Assembly (NCBI GenBank): GCA_012517255.1
Contig: JAAYVH010000090.1
Location: forward strand, 1-48,060
Direction: 5' to 3'
Length of the DNA: 48,060 nucleotides
Origin: Chthonomonadales bacterium
Lineage (GTDB): Bacteria; Armatimonadota; Chthonomonadetes; Chthonomonadales; CAJBBX01
Shown here in pieces: positions 40,605-48,060 of the stretch (its first letter is position 1; each line of letters opens with the position of its first letter). The notes beneath the pieces are model-generated. The model was not told the origin of the DNA. It did not search any database and saw nothing but the letters and a program-made list of their open reading frames with translations. The position numbers were made by a program, and so were the translations under genes.

Positions 40605-42116
40605 TCAGCGGCGCTCGGGCAGGGAGAACCAGAAGCAGGCTCCCTTTCCCGGGCCGTCTGATTCGGCCCACACTCGTCCGCCTTGCGCCTCAACGATCCG
40701 GCGGACTCCTGCGAGGCCCAGACCGGCGCCAGGCAGCGACGGATGGGTGCGCTCGAACGGCAGGAACAGGCGCTCACGCGCGTCCGGCGCGAAGCCCATT
40801 CCGTTGTCGCGCACATAGATGCCAAGCTCCGACGTCCGTGAGACGCCATGCGGCGCCTCGATCATGCGCCAACCGATCTCGACGCGCGGGCGCTCCTGGT
40901 CGCCCATGTACTTGGCCGCGTTCTCGATCAAGTTCTGAAGCACGCGCACCAGCTCGCGGCGGCGCCCCCAGACCATGACGGGACCGCCCACCACCTCAAC
41001 TGAGACGCCCCGGTCGGCGACAATAGATCCGAGCGTCTCCAACGCCTCTCGAACCAGCTCATCCAGCGGCGAGGCCGATACCGGTTCATCGCTTCTGCCG
41101 AGACGCCAGTAGTCAATGAGGTCGTCGAGTAACCGCAGCATCCGGTTGGCCGAGTCTCTGATGAGCCCGAGGTCCTTCAGCAGCTCCGACGCTTCCGGCG
41201 ACGCCGCATCCTCCTCGATCAGCCTCACGAAGCCGGTGATCGTGACCAGCGGGCTGCGCATGTCATGCGAGAGGGCTCTGACAAGCGCCTCGATCTCCCT
41301 GTCGCGCGCCGCAAGCTGCGTCTCGACCTGTCGCCGCTTGGTGAGGTCACGAAACGACCAGACGCGCCCGACGTTTGCGCCCTCCCGCAGCATAGGCGCC
41401 GAGTAGCGCTCGAGCACGCGTCCGTCTCTGAACACAATCGTATCCATGCTCGTCTCTGGACTATCGTAGAGGTCCCGCACCTTCTCCAGAAAGGCCTGCG
41501 GCTCCTCGAGCTGATCGAGGACGTAGCTGAGCAGGGCGTTATCATCACCGAGCTCAATGAGCTCATCCGGAATGCGCCAGAGCTTCTGGAACTGCCGGTT
41601 GCATCGAATCACGCGACCGTCTCGGCCAACCGCCAGGATGCCGTCGGCGATGGACGCCAGGATGGCCTCGAGCTCGGCCTCCTCGCGGCGTCGGGCGGCT
41701 TCGAGCTCCTTCTGTGCCGTGATATCTACGATGTGCGTCAGAAAGCAGAGAGGTCGACCCTGATCGTCGCGGTGAACTCGCGTCTGAACGAGGGCCCAGA
41801 CGGTATCCCCGTCCTTGCGGATGTAGCGTTTCTCGAACCGATAGATTCTGCAAGCGCCCGTAAGGAGCGCCTCGACGCACTGCATGCTCGCCGCCACATC
41901 GTCCGGGTGCGTTACGTCAGAGAAGACCCTGCCTTCGAGTTCTCGGGGCTCGTAGCCCAGCATGTGCGCGAAGGCTTCGTTGATGCGGGCCATGCGCCCA
42001 TCGGGCAGCGTGAGCGACTTGCCTATGGGGGATTCGGCGAAGAACAGCCGGAAGACGTCGTCTTCGTCGAGGCCCAGACCGGCAAAGGATGCATCGTCCC
42101 GAAGTCCAGCTACCAT
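40605..42116 (-). CDS. PAS-domain sensor histidine kinase, cytoplasmic
   Basis: The 503-residue kinase has no transmembrane segment, so it senses from the cytoplasm. PAS 1 (about 25-135, with RINEAFAHMLGY and TVWALVQTRVHRD) and PAS 2 (about 148-260, with DGRVIRCNRQFQKLW) are followed by a dimerisation domain. Its H-box is ALSHDMRSPLVTITG (H284). The ATPase domain shows NLIENAAKYM (N-box), DNGMGF and GAGLGLAGV, so all catalytic boxes are intact. Autophosphorylation on H284 and transfer to a response regulator is expected, but no regulator gene is adjacent. The GH123-like gene ends 27 bp upstream on the same strand; co-transcription is possible. GGAGGG lies 8-9 nt before the ATG. Confidence 0.94.
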   Translation of the reverse strand: MVAGLRDDASFAGLGLDEDDVFRLFFAESPIGKSLTLPDGRMARINEAFAHMLGYEPRELEGRVFSDVTHPDDVAASMQCVEALLTGACRIYRFEKRYIRKDGDTVWALVQTRVHRDDQGRPLCFLTHIVDITAQKELEAARRREEAELEAILASIADGILAVGRDGRVIRCNRQFQKLWRIPDELIELGDDNALLSYVLDQLEEPQAFLEKVRDLYDSPETSMDTIVFRDGRVLERYSAPMLREGANVGRVWSFRDLTKRRQVETQLAARDREIEALVRALSHDMRSPLVTITGFVRLIEEDAASPEASELLKDLGLIRDSANRMLRLLDDLIDYWRLGRSDEPVSASPLDELVREALETLGSIVADRGVSVEVVGGPVMVWGRRRELVRVLQNLIENAAKYMGDQERPRVEIGWRMIEAPHGVSRTSELGIYVRDNGMGFAPDARERLFLPFERTHPSLPGAGLGLAGVRRIVEAQGGRVWAESDGPGKGACFWFSLPERR

Positions 42117-42143
42117 TGCAGATGCCCTCCTTCGAAGACACGC

Positions 42144-45100
42144 TCAGCGAGCGGATCGCTGCATTGCTTCGATGACTTGGCCGACAGCGAGCTTTGCGCT
42201 CAGCACCCGATCAGGATCGGGCAAGATGCGCGTGGAGTACCGGCCGATCTCGCACGGCGACGTGACCAGCGACTCCGCCGAGCGAAGCGCTCGCTCGCCG
42301 GCTGATGTGTCCTTGCCTGCGCGCTTGCCGTCGTCCACAAGACGACGGAGCAGGTTGAGATACTCCCAGTCCTCGACTCCCTCGCGTGCCTGCTCGAGCC
42401 GAACGGATGTGACGAACCGATCCGGTCGGCTCGGAATCGGCGGATAGGCGAGGAAGCCGTCGCCGTTGGGATACCGCACGAACACCTTGTCCTGGCCCGG
42501 GCCGAAATCATGGGGCAGGAATCCGTGCCAGCCGTAGCGGTGCGGGTCGTAGGTTAGCCAGTCGATGCCCCAGAACTCGTAGGCCTCTGCGCCGTACTTG
42601 AAGGTGTAGTGGGGCAACAGTCGCTCGATGGCCGCGTACGGCGTGTCGGTGCACATCTGGCCGTCGGTGGTCCACCATATTCTGGCTCCGCCCTCGCGGA
42701 TCGCCCGCATCCGGTCAACGGAGACGATGCCGTAATGGCCGATGCCCCAGACATCGAGCTTCCCGTCCCATTCCGGCTGATGATGCCACGTGCTGGAGTA
42801 GATCGGGATGGCCGGGTCCACTTCGTGGATCATGTCGCAGAGCGCTTTCATCTGCGCCGTAATGCCCGGCATGTGGTCATGGGGCTCGTCGGAGATGTAC
42901 AGCACCACCCGATCGGCCCATCCCTTCGCCTTCATGTGGTCCCAGTAGAGCTTCAGGCATGCCTGGTAGGCGCGCTTGAACTCCGGTCTGAGCTTGCTCC
43001 TGTCCACGCCCTCGTAGGGGTATTCGCCCTCGTAGGGCTTCTGACCGAACTTGTCGCCGGGCAAATGACCCCAGCCGAAGACATAGAAATGCCACGGCGT
43101 ATATGCATGCGGGAACTTCATCTCGCCAAAGTAGATGGCCGCGGCGCGATCAAACTCCGTGAAGTCCGCGCGAGCCACCCCATCGCTGTAGGTGAAGCTC
43201 GGCTCGGGTTTGATGGTATCGGGGCACACCCTGCGGCGGGCCATGAAGCGCCAGAACTCCTCACGCGATTCGGACTCCGATTTGCCCGGAAGTCTCCATA
43301 CTGCGCCCGACTGGCGGCAGTCGTAGATGGCCCTGAAGCGCGTCGCGTCGGGCAGATCGAAGCCCAGCACGCGGACGCTGAACGGCAACGAGGCGATCGT
43401 CTGCTTCCTGGCAGAACGGTCTGAGGCAACCAGTCGGACGGCGCCCCGATACGTGCCCGCCTGCGATCCCTTCGGTACATGCACGGTAACCCAGACAGGC
43501 TGCGTGACGCCCGCTTTCAGGTCGAACTCGGCATGGGGCAGGATGGGATCGGGCCACCATCCGGCCCAGCCATCCGAGCCCGCTGCCCCGTTCGGTTGCT
43601 TGCGGCGATGGCTCGGCGTGGTGTCGCTGTAGTAGTTGGTCGGCGCATCAACAGGCACATAGCCGACGAGCCCGACCTCCACATCGGTGAGGGACTTTCC
43701 TGCCGCGGAGCGGGGCCTGTCTACGATCACGCGAACGTTCCGAATGTCTCGCCCGGAACGGACGGCGATCTGCAGCGGCTCATACTCGTTGCCGGCACAT
43801 ACGAGAGCGGCAGATGACGCGCCCGCCGACGCCGGCAGATCCTCGCGAAAGACCTTCACGATGGGATTGACCGCCCAGACTCGAACCGAGGGGCCGCCCG
43901 ACGGCGACCTTGACTGCAGGGCGAGCGCCTCGGCGGAGGACACCTCGATCAGCAGGACTCCGTCGTGCCAGACGGAGCCCGTGGCCAGCATCGTCAGATG
44001 CATCTGGAAGATACGGCAGTCTTCCGGCGTCCGAAATGCGCCCGCCAGGAGCGTCCATCCCGTGGTACCTGATATGGCTGGGCCGGCCCCGACCATGCCG
44101 CCCTGTCGGACGAGGTCTCCTCTCTCGGTCCGCAGATGGGCGTGAAGCTGCACGCCGCCCTCAATGTCCCGGCACCGCAACCACGCCGCAAACAGATAGG
44201 TTCGCCCCGGTTCGACGCGTACATCCTGGCGCCACCCGGTCCAGGCCGGTTTGGAAGTCGCCGGGACGTTCATGCGCGCGCAGCGGCGCCCGAACAGCCC
44301 CTCGTCCGCCAGACCCATCACAGTACCGGCGGGACGTTCGCCCTCGGTCCCGCCAACCCACGCATCGGGCATGGCCTCGCCCATCTCGAAACCGGGGTTC
44401 CGGGCCAGGTTGCGCGGACTGGCGGCAAGAGCGGCGTAGTCGGCCAGACTGACGGTCACTGCGCTCTTGTTCATGCCGCCGGGCACGGCCGGATTGGGCG
44501 CGTATTGCACCGGCGCTTTCACTATCGCTGCGGAGGCCGACGCAGCGGCGCCACGTTCCTGCGGGTACGCATAGAGGGTCGTGACGGACCGAGGGGCGAC
44601 CTGCGCCTCGAAGAGCAGGTTCGATCCCAACCGATAGGAGCGGAGCTCCTTGCCCCCCGAACGAACGACGATGCGCGGATCGCGCATGCGTGCCTGAAGC
44701 CTGCGCAACACCGCCGACACCTCCATGCTCACGAAGCCGCTCGCTGGACGGTCGCCGAAGTTGACGATCCGGATGGGTGTGCGATAGACCGCAGCCCCTG
44801 ATCCCCGAGAAGCCGCAGGCCAAGGGTCCTTTGAGCCCGACTCCGTCAGACGCAGGCGTTCGGGCGGACCGATCCGGACCGCGTACGCCTCGCCCTCGTC
44901 GAGCCGTTCGAGAGCCACATCATCGAACCAGGCGACGCCCGTGCCGCGCAGTACGGTGCCGAGGCTGACCCGATCCGCCCCGGCGGGAGCCGTGAACTCC
45001 AGCGCAACCTGCTTCCAGTCATAGGTGCCGTCGCCCGCCCCCAGCATCGGAGCCTGCATCATCGTGTTTGCCGCGTTGCCGATGTGCAGATACCAGCCCG

Positions 45101-45770
45101 CATACCCGACGACCCCTTCCGCCTTCACCCAGGCCGTGACGCGATAGCGTCCCCCCGGCGACAGGCGAATTCCGGTCTGGCGCGTGGAGATCCACGACGG
45201 TTCAGCGCCCTCGCGCACCCAGAGTTTCAGCGATCGCGAGCCGGTCCGGGATGCTTCGTCGGTCCACGAAGCTATGTGCGAGGGATCTGCCGGATCATGC
45301 ACCCATCCAGTCGGCGCGTCGCCGTTGCCGTCCTCGACCGACCCGTTGCGGAGCTCACTCGCGGCTTCGAGCCAGTCCGGCGGCATCCACGCGAGCGGAT
45401 TGTCGAAGTACACGAAGCAGGTCATCGTCTGGCCCGCCTCGCAGTCCACCGGGATGGTCAGCGTGCCGCCTGTCGCCGCGCGACACGAGCGCACGGGCTT
45501 GCCATTGGCATCGGAGACGTCGAAGAGGAGCTCCTCGCCGCGATCGTTGCAGACGCGCAGGGACTTCACCTCTGCGTTGACGATCGGCAGACCGTCGGGC
45601 GCGGGGCCGATGCGCACCGGTACCGGTGATGCCGCCATGGGTTGCGCGCTCGTGTTTTCGACGGTGACGGCGACGCGCTGTCGCCAGAGTCCGCCATTGC
45701 CGAGACTCAGGGGGTGATGCCACGGCGTCGGGGCTAGCGCAGATAACGCCAGGATGGCGAAGGCTATCAT
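42144..45770 (-). CDS. Giant secreted GH123/DUF4091-like hydrolase with carbohydrate-binding domains
   Basis: The 1208-residue protein has a signal peptide (IAFAILALSALAPTPW). Two repeated carbohydrate-binding modules of the CBM4_9 type lie at about 135-290 and 440-600 (RNGSVEDGNGDAPTGWV and RNPGFEMGEAMPDAWV are equivalent starts). The C-terminal catalytic part resembles GH123/DUF4091: YDCRQSG, HAYTPWHFYVFGWGH, VLYISDEPHDHMPG and GVEDWEYLNLL. D961-E962 are the paired acids that in GH123 N-acetylgalactosaminidases orient the substrate N-acetyl group and act as acid/base. An N-acetylgalactosaminide substrate is a hypothesis. It is the largest gene of the window, with 190 bp to phoA upstream and the histidine kinase downstream. 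Confidence 0.87.
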   Translation of the reverse strand: MIAFAILALSALAPTPWHHPLSLGNGGLWRQRVAVTVENTSAQPMAASPVPVRIGPAPDGLPIVNAEVKSLRVCNDRGEELLFDVSDANGKPVRSCRAATGGTLTIPVDCEAGQTMTCFVYFDNPLAWMPPDWLEAASELRNGSVEDGNGDAPTGWVHDPADPSHIASWTDEASRTGSRSLKLWVREGAEPSWISTRQTGIRLSPGGRYRVTAWVKAEGVVGYAGWYLHIGNAANTMMQAPMLGAGDGTYDWKQVALEFTAPAGADRVSLGTVLRGTGVAWFDDVALERLDEGEAYAVRIGPPERLRLTESGSKDPWPAASRGSGAAVYRTPIRIVNFGDRPASGFVSMEVSAVLRRLQARMRDPRIVVRSGGKELRSYRLGSNLLFEAQVAPRSVTTLYAYPQERGAAASASAAIVKAPVQYAPNPAVPGGMNKSAVTVSLADYAALAASPRNLARNPGFEMGEAMPDAWVGGTEGERPAGTVMGLADEGLFGRRCARMNVPATSKPAWTGWRQDVRVEPGRTYLFAAWLRCRDIEGGVQLHAHLRTERGDLVRQGGMVGAGPAISGTTGWTLLAGAFRTPEDCRIFQMHLTMLATGSVWHDGVLLIEVSSAEALALQSRSPSGGPSVRVWAVNPIVKVFREDLPASAGASSAALVCAGNEYEPLQIAVRSGRDIRNVRVIVDRPRSAAGKSLTDVEVGLVGYVPVDAPTNYYSDTTPSHRRKQPNGAAGSDGWAGWWPDPILPHAEFDLKAGVTQPVWVTVHVPKGSQAGTYRGAVRLVASDRSARKQTIASLPFSVRVLGFDLPDATRFRAIYDCRQSGAVWRLPGKSESESREEFWRFMARRRVCPDTIKPEPSFTYSDGVARADFTEFDRAAAIYFGEMKFPHAYTPWHFYVFGWGHLPGDKFGQKPYEGEYPYEGVDRSKLRPEFKRAYQACLKLYWDHMKAKGWADRVVLYISDEPHDHMPGITAQMKALCDMIHEVDPAIPIYSSTWHHQPEWDGKLDVWGIGHYGIVSVDRMRAIREGGARIWWTTDGQMCTDTPYAAIERLLPHYTFKYGAEAYEFWGIDWLTYDPHRYGWHGFLPHDFGPGQDKVFVRYPNGDGFLAYPPIPSRPDRFVTSVRLEQAREGVEDWEYLNLLRRLVDDGKRAGKDTSAGERALRSAESLVTSPCEIGRYSTRILPDPDRVLSAKLAVGQVIEAMQRSAR

Positions 45771-45960
45771 GATGAACGACCTCTCGATGGTGCGCGGTGT
45801 ACTCTGATTCGCCGCGGAGACGGCAGAATCCTGCCGATCTCCGCAGGCGCGAGCCAGATTGCGCCCTCATCGTCGGGCGTGCATCACGACAGCCTTTCGC
45901 CAAACAGCCCGGCCAAACAGGCGCGATGGGGTACGCCTGGCAGTCTGCGTTCTCGCCGCG

Positions 45961-47340
45961 CTACCGGCGCGCGACCTCCACGAGGAACCGGCCCAGATCG
46001 GCGTTGTCGAGATACCGTCCTCGGCGCAGGTCTTTCTTCGTCGCAAGGGCCATCAGTTGGCTCGCCCCCGCTCCGCGGGCGAACAGCGGGATCAGGCTGT
46101 TCGTGTGGCCGGTGGAGTTGTACTGCATGCCGGGAAGGTTGCCCGGGCCGGTGTCGCGGATCTCGTTCCAGACCGGCTTGCCGTCCACGACGCCCGAGCC
46201 GGGACCCCACAGATAGCCGGTCTCGTGATCGCCGGTCACCACTACCAGCGTCTCTTTCCACGAGCTGTTGGCCTCGACCCACCGGGAGACTGCTTCAACC
46301 GCGGCATCGAAATCTTGCTGCTCCTCGATGACCCTGTCCCTCTGATTGCCATGGCTCGCCCAATCTACGGCGCCCCCCTCGACCATGAGGAAGAAGCCCT
46401 TGGGGTTCGACGACAGGACATTGATGGCTCCGAGCGACATATCGGCCAGCGTCGGCAGATCGTTCCTGGGACGACCGGCAGCGCGCCCCTGTTGGGCCGT
46501 GCTGTTCACCTGGAGAACGCCGCACACACGCTTGGGGGCCCTCCAGTAGCGCAGGGCCATGAAGTCGGACTTCGTTTCGACAAACGTCCACGGATCAGGC
46601 TTGCCGTCCCCATCCGCATCGGCGCCCTCGAGCTTGCCTGACTTGAGCTCGGCCCACAGTTCGTCGCCGCCCACGTATTGCGCGGATTTCTGGGCAGGCT
46701 CATGGTTATCGTCGAACTCCGGGTGGCCCGCACCCATGATCACGTCGAGGCGGCTCTCCTTGAGCATGGACCTGGCGATTTCGGCGTAGCTCCCGCGCCC
46801 CAGCGAATGCGTCGCAAAGCCTGCCGGAGTGGCGTGGCTCAATGGCACGGTCGTAATGACGCCAGCCGACTTGCCCGCCTTCTTGGCCGACTCGGTTGCG
46901 AGCTCGACGGGATTGCCCAGCATGTCCATGCCGATGGCGCTGTTGTAGGTCTTGATGCCTGACGCCATCGTCGTGGCCGCTGCGGCAGAGTCCGTGGCCT
47001 TCTGTTTGGCGTAATCGAACGAGCTCCAGAACAGCGTCGTGTCGTAGGAGCCCTTCTGATCCTCCGCAGGCAATCCGGGCTTGCTGGACGTTGAGCCGGG
47101 ATAGGTGCTCATGTAGGCCTGCGCCCACGTTGCCCGATCATAGACGGCTGGCGCGCCTCTGTGGTAGCGCGCCGCGGTGATCGTGTTCCGGCTCCAGCCG
47201 TCTGCGATCATCACGATGACATTCTTCGGATTGGCAGCGCGCGACTGCGCCGATGCAGGCAGCCCCACCCCGGTCGCCGCCACGGCAACTACGAATGCAG
47301 AGAACGAACGCACGAGCGTCGTCCCCATGTACTTGCTCAC
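45961..47340 (-). CDS. phoA: Alkaline phosphatase (PhoA family)
   Basis: This 459-residue secreted phosphomonoesterase uses two Zn and one Mg. Motifs are intact: VIVMIADGWSRN (metal-binding D47), the nucleophile S118 in ATDSAAAATTMASG, FLMVEGGAVDWASHGN, VVTGDHETGYLW and STGHTN. The signal peptide is SFSAFVVAVAATGVGLPASA. The ATG at 47328 has no near ribosome site, whereas the in-frame GTG at 47340 has GGAGGT 5 nt upstream, so GTG is chosen; both give the same mature protein. It acts in the periplasm or outside the cell to release phosphate. No Pho-box was identified, but an inverted repeat lies upstream at 47446-47483. Confidence 0.94.
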   Translation of the reverse strand: MSKYMGTTLVRSFSAFVVAVAATGVGLPASAQSRAANPKNVIVMIADGWSRNTITAARYHRGAPAVYDRATWAQAYMSTYPGSTSSKPGLPAEDQKGSYDTTLFWSSFDYAKQKATDSAAAATTMASGIKTYNSAIGMDMLGNPVELATESAKKAGKSAGVITTVPLSHATPAGFATHSLGRGSYAEIARSMLKESRLDVIMGAGHPEFDDNHEPAQKSAQYVGGDELWAELKSGKLEGADADGDGKPDPWTFVETKSDFMALRYWRAPKRVCGVLQVNSTAQQGRAAGRPRNDLPTLADMSLGAINVLSSNPKGFFLMVEGGAVDWASHGNQRDRVIEEQQDFDAAVEAVSRWVEANSSWKETLVVVTGDHETGYLWGPGSGVVDGKPVWNEIRDTGPGNLPGMQYNSTGHTNSLIPLFARGAGASQLMALATKKDLRRGRYLDNADLGRFLVEVARR

Positions 47341-47445
47341 TCGGTACCTCCATGCAGTGGGCCGTCCGGGATACGTGCTCACCTCCCTGGGCGGCGAGTC
47401 CTGGTGACATGATACCGCTCGCTGCATTAAGGCAGTGTGAACAGA

Positions 47446-47483
47446 GCGCCTGCCCCTCGCAGGATGTGGAGAGGGGCAGGCGC
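47446..47483. other. 13-bp perfect inverted repeat upstream of phoA
   Basis: GCGCCTGCCCCTC (47446-47458) pairs with GAGGGGCAGGCGC (47471-47483) around a 12-nt loop. It lies about 105 bp upstream of the phoA start. It could be a terminator for transcription from the right or a protein-binding site. There is no U-tract. Confidence 0.55.
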
Positions 47484-47918
47484 CTCGACCAGGCGAGATC
47501 GCTCTAGCTGTCGTTTCCCTATACGCCGGGGGAGCTTATGGAGCTCGACCTGCTTGCGGCGCTTGTCTTGACATTGCGCTGCATCTCGATGTACACGCAT
47601 GACCGAGGGACTCTGTCGGCTGTCCTGTCTGACGACTTTAGCATAACCAGGGTCAGCCCATCGCTCCGCCGCCTGTCGATCCAACGCAGCCGGCTTCCAG
47701 AGATATGGTATAGGTGGAGGAGATCAAGAGAACCGTTGAGAACTCCTTTCTTGTCGCGAAGTGATGCGCGTTCATTGGAGAGAGACTGAAGGGCATGACC
47801 GCCGCCTGTGGAGCTCCGCGCCTCATGAAGAGAGTGCGAGCGATGGTTGCCGTTGCCCGTTGGCGGTCTGAGTGAACGTGGTTATGCGGAAACGTCCTTG
47901 CGCTGACGCAGACGATGC

Positions 47919-47937
47919 GTTGAACTGTTCGTTCAAC
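47919..47937 (+). promoter_or_regulatory. Palindromic operator-like site upstream of the His-rich gene
   Basis: GTTGAAC-TGTTC-GTTCAAC is a perfect 7-bp dyad with a 5-nt centre. It ends 3 nt before the Shine-Dalgarno of the next gene (47941-47947), a typical place for a repressor operator; the TGAAC/GTTCA half-sites resemble those of TetR-type repressors. It could also fold as a hairpin in the mRNA and shield the ribosome site. Confidence 0.5.
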
Positions 47938-47955
47938 CGTGGAGGAGCGGACGCC

Positions 47956-48060
47956 ATGCCGGACAGAGAGACAGAGCACAAGAACGAGCACGGACCTGCG
48001 CATCATCAAGCAGGCCACCATCATCACCGTTCGACACGAAGCATTGCGGGCCTACTGGGC
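47956..48060 (+). CDS. 5' end of a His-rich protein (runs off the window)
   Basis: Only 35 codons are visible. GGAGGAG (47941-47947) lies 8 nt before the ATG, a strong ribosome site. The N-terminus is His-rich: H9, H13, H17, H18 and the run HHHH at 22-25. It then reads RSTRSIAGLLG with no hydrophobic helix yet. Such N-terminal His clusters are seen in Zn, Ni, Co or Cu transporters and metallochaperones, but the family cannot be told. The palindrome directly upstream suggests regulation. It is short and truncated, so identity stays open. Confidence 0.55.
   Translation, partial: MPDRETEHKNEHGPAHHQAGHHHHRSTRSIAGLLG

Larger units (their letters stand above)
47341..47955. other. Long intergenic region between phoA and a rightward gene
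   Basis: About 615 bp contain no convincing gene on either strand. It carries the phoA upstream hairpin (47446-47483), an isolated TTGACA (47568-47573) without a good -10 box, and the palindrome at 47919-47937. A 27-codon ORF from 47797, with AAGGGC just before its ATG, might be a leader peptide, but there is no further support. Confidence 0.5.

Noticed and set aside
47653-48027. 124-residue minus-strand frame starting MMMVACLMM
   Set aside because: It would overlap the strong ribosome site and start of the plus-strand His-rich gene, has no ribosome site of its own, and resembles no protein.

Overview
The window is a high-GC, gene-dense bacterial chromosome fragment. It has about 30 protein genes on both strands, short intergenic gaps and many clear Shine-Dalgarno sites. 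I see no rRNA, tRNA, CRISPR array, transposase or phage structural gene. Several features fit an environmental heterotroph of the Armatimonadota or Planctomycetota/Verrucomicrobiota type: a PEP-CTERM protein, a DUF6785-like membrane protein, an SBBP/DUF7948 protein, a GHL6-type glycosidase, a GH123/DUF4091-like giant and Tat-exported sugar enzymes. The phylum is an inference and is not proven by the sequence.

Left part (1-8.6 kb): a dispersed composite repeat (copy A), a sigma70-like promoter, then glyS and a divergent thymidylate synthase in one operon. Next come a PEP-CTERM surface protein with its own near-consensus promoter, a frameshifted gene remnant, a lipoprotein with glycosidase character, and a translationally coupled pair (YddG-like exporter and UroD-family protein). 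From 8.6 to 10.2 kb lies a two-gene cassette on the minus strand: TcmP and its three-Cys-motif (DUF5131/Gp37-Gp68) partner.

10.3-19.3 kb is a carbohydrate block: a GH110-like beta-helix enzyme and a sialidase-like BNR protein (overlapping genes), a Tat-exported aldo/keto reductase, 6-phosphofructokinase, a sugar-type MFS transporter and a large clan GH-A-like secreted protein. 19.4-22.8 kb holds an exported protein, tandem 75-bp hairpin repeats, a strong promoter, and a PPIase lipoprotein coupled to a YabN-type MazG. Copy B of the dispersed repeat follows. 23.2-31.8 kb returns to carbohydrate and carboxylate use: DUF6785 membrane protein, HAD phosphatase, GHL6-like glycosidase, dicarboxylate symporter and GH51 arabinofuranosidase.

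31.9-48 kb contains a small H-NS-like protein, a KefB-type antiporter, a 1077-residue SBBP propeller protein, a six-hairpin glycosidase, TspO, a PAS histidine kinase, a GH123-like giant, alkaline phosphatase and the start of a His-rich gene behind a palindrome. The SBBP gene carries three in-frame insertions of heptamer-array repeats, each in a loop of its DUF7948 domain. This is the most unusual thing in the window.

Together the genes suggest an organism that scavenges varied plant and animal glycans and phosphate esters with secreted single-gene enzymes rather than SusCD-type loci. Its genome is populated by palindromic and heptameric repeats that can enter coding sequence.
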